Shown piece after piece: positions 1 through 8,432 of a stretch of DNA of 64,000 bases. A program made the position numbers and the translations under genes. A model generated the notes under the pieces. That model was not told the origin of the DNA, searched no databases, and worked only from the letters and a program-made list of their open reading frames with translations. This DNA is from UBA1723 sp045641065 (GTDB lineage Bacteria; Bacteroidota; Bacteroidia; Bacteroidales; Paludibacteraceae). How positions within the stretch are numbered: position 1 is the first letter of the stretch; each line of letters begins with the position of its first letter. The stretch spans positions 1-64,000 of the forward strand of contig JAZUGF010000110.1 of the NCBI GenBank assembly GCA_045641065.1, written 5' to 3'.

Positions 1-64
1 ATAAAAGATTTCAAACTAAATTTAATCAATTTCTAAATTAAAATGATTTATTAAAAAAAATGTT

Positions 65-133
65 TAATTTTGCAGAAATATTGGTGATGTTATGTGTTAA
101 TTTTGCATAATCACTGATTTTTAAGTAATTTTG
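65..133 (+). promoter_or_regulatory. Promoter region of the MBOAT operon with three TAATTTTG boxes
   Basis: Three identical copies of TAATTTTG, a match to the Bacteroidetes -7 consensus TAnnTTTG, lie at 65-72, 98-105 and 126-133. The third has a TTTG -33 box at 102-105 with 20 bp spacing, so it is the best promoter. Its start point would be near 140, about 35 nt before the MBOAT start codon. The middle box therefore doubles as the -33 element of the third. Confidence 0.5.
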
Positions 134-175
134 AAATAAGGATCTAATATTTATTCGCATAATTATAAATAAAAT

Positions 176-1627
176 ATGTCGTTCACTTCAATAGAATTCC
201 TAATTTTTCTACCTTTAGTTTTTATCTTCTATTGGCATGTTTTGGGTAAAAATACAAAACTGCAGAATCTATTTATAGTTATCGTTAGTTATATTTTTTA
301 TGGCTGGTGGGACTGGAGATTCCTATTCTTGATTGCCTTTACAACAGGATGCAGCTTTCTAAATGGATTGGCAATTAAACATTATCAAAAGCTTGATAAG
401 CCATCTATTGCAAATGCGTTTTCTATAGGTAATGTGGTTGTTAATTTGGCCATTCTAGGAGTGTTTAAGTATTACAACTTTTTTGTTGATAGTTTACAGT
501 CTTTGATGATGTCGTTCAATTATCAACTGGATTATACTACATTGAATGTGATTCTTCCTGTAGGTATTAGTTTCTACACATTCCAAGCCTTAAGCTATAC
601 GATTGATGTTCAGAGAAATAAGATTGATGCGACGGATGATCCAATTGCCTTTTTTGCATTTGTCAGCTTCTTTCCTCAGTTGGTTGCAGGTCCGATTGAG
701 AGAGCCACTAATTTGTTGCCACAGTTTTTGAAAGGTAGAACATTTGATTATGACTTGGCTACTGATGGATGTCGTCAGATGCTTTGGGGTTTCTTCAAAA
801 AAGTGTTGATAGCAGACCAATGTGCGGTTGTTGTAAATTCAGTATGGGCGAATTATCAGAATGAGTCTGGAATCAGTTTGGTGGTCGGTTCATTATTGTT
901 CTGTTTCCAAATTTATGGAGATTTTTCTGGATATTCAGATATTGCAATCGGAACTTCAAAATTGTTTGGTATAAATCTTATGTCAAACTTTAAGACTCCT
1001 TATTTCTCTCGAGATATTGCAGAATTTTGGAAAAGATGGCATATATCGTTGAATACGTGGTTTGTAGATTATGTATATATTCCACTTGGAGGAAGTAGAA
1101 GAGGTAAGGCAATCAAGTTGAGAAACACGCTAATTATTTTCCTTTTGAGTGGCCTTTGGCATGGTGCGAACTGGACGTTTGTGTTGTGGGGATTATATCA
1201 TGGTTTGTTGTTTTTGCCATTGATAATTTTCAATGCAAATCGTCGTTACAATGATATTGTAGCGTCAGGCAAAATGTTGCCTTCATTTAAGGAATTAGCA
1301 CAGATGCTAACAACTTTTATCCTTGTATACATAGGTTGGATTATTTTTAGAGCCGATAATATTGACCAATTTTTTGGATTTGTAAGCAGAATGCTTGATC
1401 CGACATGTTACAATGGAGGTGGATTCTTAGGTAAGCAATGTCTTTTGTATTGTGTAGGACTTTTGTTAATAGAGTGGATTCAAAGAGACAAAGTGCACGC
1501 TTTTCAACTTCCAAACAATGGTATTTGGGGAAACCGTATTTTCAGATATGTGTTTTATGTATCTGTTTCTTATCTGATATTACTTAAATCAGGTGGCGAA
1601 ACAACGTTTATTTATTTCCAGTTTTAA
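176..1627 (+). CDS. MBOAT family O-acyltransferase (AlgI/DltB-like)
   Basis: This 483-residue polytopic inner-membrane protein belongs to the membrane-bound O-acyltransferase family, which moves acyl groups across the membrane onto extracytoplasmic polysaccharides. The family core is clear: FWKRWHISLNTW with His289, then the LGGSRRG turn, and the catalytic His329 in LSGLWHGANWTF. Hydrophobic segments run through the whole chain and the length is normal. The next gene, 20 bp downstream, encodes the membrane-anchored SGNH-like protein usually paired with such MBOATs. The pair therefore probably O-acetylates a surface polysaccharide; the exact acceptor cannot be read from the sequence. Confidence 0.93.
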   Translation: MSFTSIEFLIFLPLVFIFYWHVLGKNTKLQNLFIVIVSYIFYGWWDWRFLFLIAFTTGCSFLNGLAIKHYQKLDKPSIANAFSIGNVVVNLAILGVFKYYNFFVDSLQSLMMSFNYQLDYTTLNVILPVGISFYTFQALSYTIDVQRNKIDATDDPIAFFAFVSFFPQLVAGPIERATNLLPQFLKGRTFDYDLATDGCRQMLWGFFKKVLIADQCAVVVNSVWANYQNESGISLVVGSLLFCFQIYGDFSGYSDIAIGTSKLFGINLMSNFKTPYFSRDIAEFWKRWHISLNTWFVDYVYIPLGGSRRGKAIKLRNTLIIFLLSGLWHGANWTFVLWGLYHGLLFLPLIIFNANRRYNDIVASGKMLPSFKELAQMLTTFILVYIGWIIFRADNIDQFFGFVSRMLDPTCYNGGGFLGKQCLLYCVGLLLIEWIQRDKVHAFQLPNNGIWGNRIFRYVFYVSVSYLILLKSGGETTFIYFQF

Positions 1628-1647
1628 CGAAATTTTAAGTTCTAACG

Positions 1648-2640
1648 ATGAATAAGTTTTTAATTAAAATTTTAGCGTTAATCATACCGTTTGCTATCAT
1701 GTTAGCGTTATATGCTGTCGTAGATCCGCATAAAGCGTTCAGACACTATGATCAGTATTATTCGCCTGACGATTTCACTGAAATGAATAGAGGGTATGCG
1801 TCTACATGTATATACGACAATAATTATAAGAAGTACCATTATGATTCATTTATCTTTGGTAATTCTAGAAGTCTTATTTACAATATTGATGAATGGAAAA
1901 AATATATTCCATCAGAAAGTGTCTGCTTTCATTTTGACTGCTCCGGAGGTTGCGTGGAAGACTTGTACCGCAAAGTCAAATATATTAATGAACGTGGCGA
2001 GACACTTAAAAATGCGATATTTGTTATTGATTCTCGTTTGTTGTCAAGGACTTTCTTCAGTGGTATGCCATATCTTATTGCTCCACAATTGATAGACTAT
2101 GATAATTATGTTGAATTTCAGTGTGAACATATTAAGGCTTTTATGAATCCATCTTTTTTGATGGCATATACGGTTTATTATTTTACACGTGATTATAAGG
2201 GGTTTATGGACGGTTATATAGAGAAATATAAAAAGCCTGTAGATCCAATTACAAACGAATTGAAGTATCTTGATCAGGATTCACTCATAATGGCTGGCAA
2301 ATATTATACACCAGAATTTGTGAAAATTTTTAACAATGTACAATTCCCTGATTCGGTGTCTCCAATATCAATAGATGATGAGAGAAAAGAACTTCTCAAA
2401 TCAATGAATGATATTCTTGTTCAACAAAAAACAAATTTTAAGATAGTAATCAGTCCTATTTTTGATCAGATTCGTATTAATCCAGAGGACCTTGATTTTC
2501 TAAAGAATACTTTTGGAGAACAAAATGTTTATGATTTTTCAGGACCCAACAAATGGAATGCCGATTATCACAACTACTATGAGACAACCCACTACAGACC
2601 TAATGTAGCTAATGACATATTGCAAATAATATATCAGTAA
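1648..2640 (+). CDS. Membrane-anchored SGNH-like protein, partner of the MBOAT acyltransferase
   Basis: The 330-residue product has one N-terminal membrane segment (about residues 3-24) and a periplasmic domain. Its blocks resemble the AlgX/AlgJ/DltD-like SGNH fold: FGNSRS near residue 70 carries the nucleophile-type serine, and YHNYYETTHYRP near the C-terminus has the place of the Asp/His block. The family accepts an acyl group from an MBOAT protein and passes it to the polymer. Assignment rests on these two blocks and on gene order, because overall similarity in this family is low. It is co-transcribed with the MBOAT gene and followed by a strong terminator. Confidence 0.7.
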   Translation: MNKFLIKILALIIPFAIMLALYAVVDPHKAFRHYDQYYSPDDFTEMNRGYASTCIYDNNYKKYHYDSFIFGNSRSLIYNIDEWKKYIPSESVCFHFDCSGGCVEDLYRKVKYINERGETLKNAIFVIDSRLLSRTFFSGMPYLIAPQLIDYDNYVEFQCEHIKAFMNPSFLMAYTVYYFTRDYKGFMDGYIEKYKKPVDPITNELKYLDQDSLIMAGKYYTPEFVKIFNNVQFPDSVSPISIDDERKELLKSMNDILVQQKTNFKIVISPIFDQIRINPEDLDFLKNTFGEQNVYDFSGPNKWNADYHNYYETTHYRPNVANDILQIIYQ

Positions 2641-2664
2641 GGTTAATTGCATTATTAAATACTA

Positions 2665-2698
2665 AAAAGGGCGTATCGCATAATGCGTACGCCCTTTT
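2665..2698 (+). terminator. Rho-independent terminator of the MBOAT operon
   Basis: A perfect 11-bp stem (AAAAGGGCGTA paired with TACGCCCTTTT) encloses a loop that can itself pair (CGCA/TGCG). Both ends carry A/T runs, so it can also stop the convergent glycosyltransferase transcript. Confidence 0.85.
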
Positions 2699-2734
2699 AA
2701 TTTTAAGTAAAGTCAACTAAATGATTAGTCGCTT

Positions 2735-3877
2735 TTATTTTTGATTCAATATCTCATCGTAGAAATCAAACAAACACTTTTGTACAAATCCTTGTTCAAA
2801 GCGACTCTCTATCATAGGTCGTGCTTGTTGTGCCATCTCTTTACACATTTCCTTATTTTCAACAATTTTAATCATTGCTTCTGATAGTTTGTCTGCATCT
2901 TTTGATGGGACAATAAGACCGTTTTTACCTTCAACTATGATTTCGCGCGATCCATTTATGTCTGTGACTATTGATGGCAATCCCATGGCTCCAGCTTCAA
3001 GAACTGTGTTAGGAAATCCTTCTCGATAACTTGGCAAAACCAAACAGTTGCTTGCTGCATAGTATTTCAATAAGTCTGCACCCCATATAGGACCGACGCT
3101 TACAATCTGAGGGGTAGTGTCGATTTTATTCCATGTTTCCTTTTTTAAGGAATCAAGTTCTTCTTCTGCAGGACCTACCAGTAGTAAACGTACATCGTTG
3201 TGTTTTTCACATACTTTACAAAATGCATCAATTAATTCGTTTGTTCCTTTATCTCCTACCAAACGACCTACAAATATGAATGTAAATTTAGTTGGATCAC
3301 ATAAATCTTTTGCCTTTTCAAGAAGTTCTGGTGTAACATTCCAGTAGTTCATGTCAACGCCACGTACATTGCCATAACCTAACACTTTCATAGGCTTTTT
3401 TGTGATTGTGCTCTGAAGATCGTTTTTGACGCCTTCTCCTTCTGGTATAATATGAGTTGCACATGCACATAAGATTTTATCAGTTAAAACCAATATAGTG
3501 CGTTGTAGTCCAACGGCTGTTGGCCAAACTAATCCTGTGAATGTGTGTACTCTTTTGGGAACGCGAGCGATAAATGCAGCCATCATACATAGTAGACCAG
3601 CCTTAGGTGTCATAGAGTGAACCATGTATGGCTTCTCTTTTATAAATACTTTTGTCAGCGAAATAAGTGCCTTTAAGTCCTTTATAATTGATATGTGGCG
3701 CTCCATATGCACGGCAATCGTCTTGACTCCTTATTTCTCATGAAGTTCTTGATGCTCTTTTTCTGGTGAAGATACTAGTGTTAGATCGTATTTCTCCATT
3801 AAAGGCTCTATACTGCCATTTAGAAATGCCTTAAGAGACAATGGTATTGTAGATGTGCGGATAATTTTTGTTTTCAT
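2735..3877 (-). pseudogene. Family 4 glycosyltransferase interrupted by an in-frame stop codon
   Basis: The long open part (2735-3712) reads as a GT4 glycosyltransferase. It has the UDP-sugar-type C-domain signature FIFVGRLVGDKGTNELIDAF, the EGFPNTVLEAGAMGLPSIVTD block with the E-x7-E pair, and the family's HSMTPKAGLL and HTFTGLVWP segments. Reading upstream in the same frame, 48 further codons start at the ATG at 3877 (MKTKIIRTSTIPLSLKAF...) and give the expected first Rossmann strand. They are separated from the rest only by TAA at 3731-3733. Restoring one sense codon gives about 380 residues, the normal length. Translation could restart at GTG 3712 or ATG 3706, but that product would lack the N-terminal nucleotide-fold strand. 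It may be a true nonsense mutation or a sequencing error. Confidence 0.8.
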
Positions 3878-3906
3878 TGATAAATCCTTTTGTGTTCTTA
3901 ATTTAT

Positions 3907-4434
3907 TTAATCCGCTAAGAAATTAACGTATCCTTCTGTCGCATAATCTCTATGTTTGATTACGCAAGGATTTCCAAAAACTATAGAGTGAGACGGAATA
4001 TCTACGTTGATAAAAGTATTTGGTGCGATCATTACGTCATCTCCAATTGTGATTTTACCGACAATTGCTGCGTTGATTCCTACATATACTTTGTCTCCAA
4101 GTACTGGACATCCTTTGCGAGCTCCTCTATTGGCTTGTCCTATAACAGCACCTTTATGGATATTGCAATTCCTTCCAATTTTAACACCATGGTTGATGGT
4201 TATATTGTATGGATGGCCTAAGTAAAGTCCCCCGCCGATTAGGTCGCTTGCATTCATTTCTATTCTGTTGTTGTATGCCCATAATTTGAATAGAATTCTA
4301 TAAAATGCCTTTAGGGGAGCAAATGTAGTAGTTGCTGCTTTGCGTAATAGAAAGAAGAAGACTTTCAAATAAGGTCCTGGTTCTCCACCATAGCGTGCAA
4401 TGTCTGCGTTGTACAATTCGCTAAATTTACTCAT
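3907..4434 (-). CDS. Hexapeptide-repeat O-acetyltransferase (serine acetyltransferase-like)
   Basis: The product is 175 residues when started at MSKFSELYN. An upstream in-frame ATG exists at 4500, but the extra 22 residues do not fit the family. After an N-terminal helical part, a left-handed beta-helix of hexapeptide repeats runs from about residue 66 to 160 (GGGLYLGHPYNITINHGVKIGRNCNIHKGAVIGQ). The histidines in LGHP and TINH occupy the acetyl-CoA active-site region. It is short for a metabolic CysE and sits beside a glycosyltransferase, so it probably acetylates a sugar residue of the surface polysaccharide. A CysE role is unlikely because a better candidate lies at the right end of the window. 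Confidence 0.8.
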   Translation of the reverse strand: MSKFSELYNADIARYGGEPGPYLKVFFFLLRKAATTTFAPLKAFYRILFKLWAYNNRIEMNASDLIGGGLYLGHPYNITINHGVKIGRNCNIHKGAVIGQANRGARKGCPVLGDKVYVGINAAIVGKITIGDDVMIAPNTFINVDIPSHSIVFGNPCVIKHRDYATEGYVNFLAD

Positions 4435-4520
4435 GATTATAATGCTTCTTGTGACCTCTAAATAGTTATAACTTTTGGTTGTTAAGGCTGTTGAGATCAC
4501 TTTTTCAGCCTTGCAACAAA

Positions 4521-4599
4521 CAAAAATAGTTTAAAAATCTTATTTTCTTTGACTATGAATTTATGCTGTTAAGCATAAATCTATATCTTCGCAAAAGTA
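4521..4599 (-). promoter_or_regulatory. Minus-strand -7 boxes and hairpin before the acetyltransferase gene
   Basis: On the minus strand TATTTTTG (4521-4528) and TACTTTTG (4592-4599) match the Bacteroidetes -7 consensus, but neither has a clear TTTG at the right distance. Between them a perfect 9-bp inverted repeat with a GTTA loop (4559-4580) lacks a T run, so it is not a standard terminator. Confidence 0.35.
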
Positions 4600-4621
4600 A
4601 TCAATAATCTTTGATTTTCCT

Positions 4622-5884
4622 TTATTTCGTGAAGAATTTCTTTCCCCATTCTCCCCAACCGTTCAATTCCGCTACATTTTCATTGTGGAATAGGGTGGTG
4701 AAGTCGCCCCCTGCGGTATTACATACTTTTTTAAGGGTGTCTATATAATTATACGCCTCGTCTACGCTTAGGTTCATATTGGAGCGAAGTGTTTTGTCCA
4801 TCACAATAAGTGGATGGACAGTCAGTTTTGTCTCTTTCTCTTTTTCTATATTATAAAAAGTGAAGGATCTTGATGTTCCGGCACGATAACCTGCGACATT
4901 GGAATAAGCCATCGAGTAATCATCTGTGAATCCGAAAGCTTCTAATCTTTCGTATCCATATGGCAATGCGAATTTCAAATAGTGGAAGCGGCATTTAGTT
5001 ACAGGTCTGCCAAGACATTTTTCCAAAGCCCATTTCTCAAGTCGTAGTGCCATATCATTCGACGCTGCTCTATATGAGACATGTAGCCCAACTACTATTT
5101 GCTTGTCTATTCTCTGTTTGGCTTTCCAGTAGCGCAAACTTGGGATTATTGTCTTCTTATCAAACTTGCCATAGCATCCGCAATGGAAGAATATCACATT
5201 GTTGGGCGTCTCATCAGCAAGGCGTTGAGCCACTTCTTCTATGTTGAAGAAAGGATCATCTTCAATATGTAGCACTGATTTCCATCTTTGTTTTATCTCT
5301 GATATGTCTCCTTTTAACAAATGATATGCACTGCTGATTAGATGTCTTATGATGCTTTTGTTGCGGAATGCATATACATTATCTACGTCTGTTGTTGTTA
5401 GGTTCTCTGGAGTATGTTTGGGTATGCTAATCCCGAATTTATTGTTTAGAGCAAGACGCAATTCCTCAACCCATTTGTCTACCACTGGAGTTTGTAGCAG
5501 TCCTTGCTTAAATAAAACACTGTTTTCTGGCTTATAGCGACCGTGCTTGTCCGCAATACCACATCCGTATTCCTCGTATCGAGAGATAAGGTAAAATACG
5601 GCAGAAAAGATGTCAAATCCAAACTCGCAATCGGTAGGAAACAAATGTTCGCCATTCCAGTCAGTGATGACATCGATTAGCCTTGTTTGTTGCATCAATC
5701 CGTTTGGAGTGATGTTGAGTGCATTGTTGATGGTGGATTTTGAATAGTTGATGACGGCATCATTCGCGTCTACTTTCAGATTTTCCTGTTGGCAGATTTC
5801 GAAATCTACGTTAAGCCAACGGTTGAAGATCTGTCGGCATACATATTCTAATCTGTTGCTGTTAGATGCGATGATGTGGATCAT
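4622..5884 (-). CDS. Polysaccharide deacetylase-like protein (DUF7033 type)
   Basis: The 420-residue product matches the Bacteroidetes proteins that join an N-terminal DUF7033-like region to a polysaccharide deacetylase-like C-terminal half. Visible blocks are FDIFSAVFYLISRYEEY near residue 95, LTTTDVDNVYAF near 162 (the Asp pair typical of metal-dependent deacetylases), FFHCGCYGKFD, VGLHVSYRAA (His of the metal site), and HYLKFALPYGYERLEAFGFTDDYSMAY. There is no signal peptide, so it is probably cytoplasmic. It follows RadC by 11 bp and is the last gene of the minus-strand group. The substrate is unknown; a carbohydrate is likely. Confidence 0.7.
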   Translation of the reverse strand: MIHIIASNSNRLEYVCRQIFNRWLNVDFEICQQENLKVDANDAVINYSKSTINNALNITPNGLMQQTRLIDVITDWNGEHLFPTDCEFGFDIFSAVFYLISRYEEYGCGIADKHGRYKPENSVLFKQGLLQTPVVDKWVEELRLALNNKFGISIPKHTPENLTTTDVDNVYAFRNKSIIRHLISSAYHLLKGDISEIKQRWKSVLHIEDDPFFNIEEVAQRLADETPNNVIFFHCGCYGKFDKKTIIPSLRYWKAKQRIDKQIVVGLHVSYRAASNDMALRLEKWALEKCLGRPVTKCRFHYLKFALPYGYERLEAFGFTDDYSMAYSNVAGYRAGTSRSFTFYNIEKEKETKLTVHPLIVMDKTLRSNMNLSVDEAYNYIDTLKKVCNTAGGDFTTLFHNENVAELNGWGEWGKKFFTK

Positions 5885-5895
5885 TATGGTGTGTT

Positions 5896-6651
5896 TTATT
5901 CAAACTGCTCTTTGTCAGAGAAACTATAATATTCGTTGTTTGCTATTATGATATGGTCGATTAGTCGGATACGCATCATTTGACAACCACGATATATTTC
6001 GTGAGTTGATTTGATGTCGGCTAAGCTTGGTGTTGTTGATCCTCCAGGATGATTGTGGGCCAGTGCTACTGTTGTGAATCCATAGAGTAGTGCTTTGCTG
6101 ACTACGACTCTGACGTCAAGTAGAGTGCAGTCAAAAGATCCCTTGGAGATACATTCAATTTTACGGATATTTCCAGCACCGTCTATCAACGCTAAATGGA
6201 CCTCTTCGCTTAAGCAGTCTTGCAATCCTGGAGCGAATGCTTCATATAAATCTACACTGCTTTTTACTTTCTTGTAGCAATCTATCTCTTTGCGTCTTCG
6301 CGTCGCTAATTCCATAGCGGCTGCGATAGTCAATGCTTTAGCCGGACCGATACCTTTGAATCGGCATAGATAATTGACATCTCGTTTTGCTAAGACTCCA
6401 ATCTTATCTTCCGCGTCGTCCATTATCTCCTGACACAATTCAATGACATTTTGTCCTGGTGTGCCGGATCCGACAAGTATAGCTAGCAGTTCTGCATTAG
6501 ATAGTGCTTCTGCTCCTGAAGACAAGAATTTTTCCCTTGGCAGTGTTTCCTTGTTTTTGTTCTTCAAAGAAACATCTTTTTCGTTGTCCTGCCAATTTTC
6601 ATTCTGTTCTTCAATCTCTTTTTTGTCTGTTACTAATCTTAATGTTCTCAT
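5896..6651 (-). CDS. radC: RadC family JAB/MPN-domain protein
   Basis: The 251-residue product has the RadC arrangement. An N-terminal helical part with a helix-hairpin-helix (CRFKGIGPAKALTIAAAMEL) is followed by a JAMM metalloprotease-like domain carrying LAHNHPGGSTTPSLAD, where the His-x-His...Asp residues would bind zinc. The role of RadC in vivo is not settled despite the DNA-repair name. The first 30 residues are charged and longer than in many homologues. It sits 5 bp after the acyltransferase gene in a compact minus-strand operon. Confidence 0.92.
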   Translation of the reverse strand: MRTLRLVTDKKEIEEQNENWQDNEKDVSLKNKNKETLPREKFLSSGAEALSNAELLAILVGSGTPGQNVIELCQEIMDDAEDKIGVLAKRDVNYLCRFKGIGPAKALTIAAAMELATRRRKEIDCYKKVKSSVDLYEAFAPGLQDCLSEEVHLALIDGAGNIRKIECISKGSFDCTLLDVRVVVSKALLYGFTTVALAHNHPGGSTTPSLADIKSTHEIYRGCQMMRIRLIDHIIIANNEYYSFSDKEQFE

Positions 6652-6656
6652 TGTTT

Positions 6657-7814
6657 TTATAATTCACCAACAGACGCCAGATGGTTCACGAGAGTGTTAG
6701 AGTACATCTCCAGCATCTTTGCTCTCAAGAACTCTTCGTCTTTGTTTTCCAAATCAATTTTGCTTAGCTGCTCCTCCAAGTAGTTATCGAAAGTGTTCTT
6801 TTCAATAGTTGAATACTTGTCCTTGAATCTATCAGTTCCGAATCTTTCATCGTAAGCCACATAGTTGCCAGGGAAGAAGCGGTAAGCTTTGTGGATAGCC
6901 CCATCAATCAGTTTGGCAACCTTTGCGATAACCTGCTGACGGTCATCTTCTTCATTAACAATCTGATTGATCAATGGAGAGATTGACTTTGTTACTTCGT
7001 AATGGATTTTTCCTTTGTATCCACGGAGACCAGTATTCATGTTTATGATATCGTCTTGAGGTGCCTTCTTGAATTCTGGATTATCACGCTTCTGCTGAAA
7101 CTCTTTTGCCTTCAAGAAATCACATGCATCATACTCGTAGCAGATTGCGATAGGAGTGATATTCAAGTCAATGAATCCCTGCTTGACATTGTCACTGCTC
7201 ATGTTAAGCATCTTCAAAAGACTCTCCTGCATTACGTCGTTGCTATCTTTAGCACGTCCTTCTCTTTGTGCGATCCAAACAGAAGATTTGTTCTCTGTAA
7301 TCATTGAACGGATATACGCAGACATCTTCTGAGATGACATGAAAATCTCACGCTTTGTGCCAGAACGGTTGACTATCAAACTCTTGTTGATCTTCATCAA
7401 ATCTGTGATCCATGGCTTAGAACAAAGGTTATCTCCGATGGCATTCTGTGATGTCTGGATTCCTTTGCCAATCAACTGCACGTTAAGCAACGCAGCATCA
7501 AGAATGATGTCGCGGTGGTTTGATATGAATAGATATTTCTTGTCATTAGTCAAGGCATCCATACCATTGTTTGTCATGCCATCTGATGTCTTCTCCACCA
7601 AATCACCCAAAAAACGAGTCATGACGATTTTTTGGAAATCATCAGCTGTCTTTATCTGCATTACTTTGTCCACAATGGTTTGAGGATCTGCGTCAGGGAA
7701 AATGTGAGGCAGAACCTTTAGAAATTCTTCGTTGTTGCAAACACGTGCAATCGCATCTGCAATTTCCGAATCGTAAAATGGACGCATGTCGTCAAAATTG
7801 TATTCCGTTTCCAT
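6657..7814 (-). CDS. 1-acyl-sn-glycerol-3-phosphate acyltransferase-like protein
   Basis: The 385-residue protein carries a PlsC-type acyltransferase core. The catalytic block reads FISNHRDIILD, with His100 and Asp106. This is one residue longer than the usual NHx4D spacing. The second block WIAQREGRAKDSNDV corresponds to the EGxR phosphate-binding motif. About 80 residues precede the core and 200 follow it, longer than PlsC itself. It probably acylates a lysophospholipid or similar phospho-lipid. The start codon overlaps the stop of the WbqC gene (TAATG), implying translational coupling. Confidence 0.8.
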   Translation of the reverse strand: METEYNFDDMRPFYDSEIADAIARVCNNEEFLKVLPHIFPDADPQTIVDKVMQIKTADDFQKIVMTRFLGDLVEKTSDGMTNNGMDALTNDKKYLFISNHRDIILDAALLNVQLIGKGIQTSQNAIGDNLCSKPWITDLMKINKSLIVNRSGTKREIFMSSQKMSAYIRSMITENKSSVWIAQREGRAKDSNDVMQESLLKMLNMSSDNVKQGFIDLNITPIAICYEYDACDFLKAKEFQQKRDNPEFKKAPQDDIINMNTGLRGYKGKIHYEVTKSISPLINQIVNEEDDRQQVIAKVAKLIDGAIHKAYRFFPGNYVAYDERFGTDRFKDKYSTIEKNTFDNYLEEQLSKIDLENKDEEFLRAKMLEMYSNTLVNHLASVGEL

Positions 7815-8431
7815 TATATAGTTTTTGACCTTTCCTTTAAATATAATATAGATTCCGGACCGAGGTTGAAAAGCAGATCTATGATGCTTAGTCCATCGGT
7901 AAACCCAAATTTTTCCGCAAACATCTGGTAATAGGGTTTTGAATCTGTGCTAATGTTCTCTTTTTTGGGGTGAAACAGCTCTCTCGCATCTTCAATTCCT
8001 GTTTCGCCTTCAAAGTAACTTTCTGTTGTTAAAATATCCTTTTGCATTCCAATCGCATCAAGAGTGAACTCCATTAAAAGCATGTTGAAATCAAACAGAT
8101 ATTTCTCTTTTCTTTCGTATATAGCATGAATGTCATCTTTGTAATACTCAAAAAACGGAGTGGAATTGTAACTCGTTTCCATCGCTCTCAAGTGTAGACG
8201 ACGCCATTCTTGACCATACGAAATGCAAATATCTCTTATTTTTGTCTTATCTGCAAACTTTTCTACAGGAATACTTAAATCCATCACTCCACTTTCTGTT
8301 TGGATGCGGCATCTGTTCCTATATGTTTGTTTGACATAATGGTCGTGCTGCTCCACAATTATCTTGTCGTGGGCATAGATTTTGGCATAATAACCTACTG
8401 GTGCGAAATACGCTGACTGCAACACTATCAT
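7814..8431 (-). CDS. WbqC family protein
   Basis: This 205-residue protein matches the WbqC-like family throughout: the N-terminus LQSAYFAPVGYYAKIYAHD, the YRNRCRIQTESGVMDLSIPV segment, and the tract GQEWRRLHLRAMETSYNSTPFFEYY. Such proteins are found in O-antigen and polysaccharide clusters and in Bacteroidetes core operons, but their biochemical activity is not established. It lies 1 bp after the Ig-like lipoprotein and overlaps the acyltransferase start, suggesting a link to envelope synthesis. Confidence 0.88.
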   Translation of the reverse strand: MIVLQSAYFAPVGYYAKIYAHDKIIVEQHDHYVKQTYRNRCRIQTESGVMDLSIPVEKFADKTKIRDICISYGQEWRRLHLRAMETSYNSTPFFEYYKDDIHAIYERKEKYLFDFNMLLMEFTLDAIGMQKDILTTESYFEGETGIEDARELFHPKKENISTDSKPYYQMFAEKFGFTDGLSIIDLLFNLGPESILYLKERSKTI

Positions 8432-8432
8432 C

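Noticed and set aside
4559..4580. Terminator after the deacetylase gene
   Set aside because: The stem is good but no T run follows on either strand.
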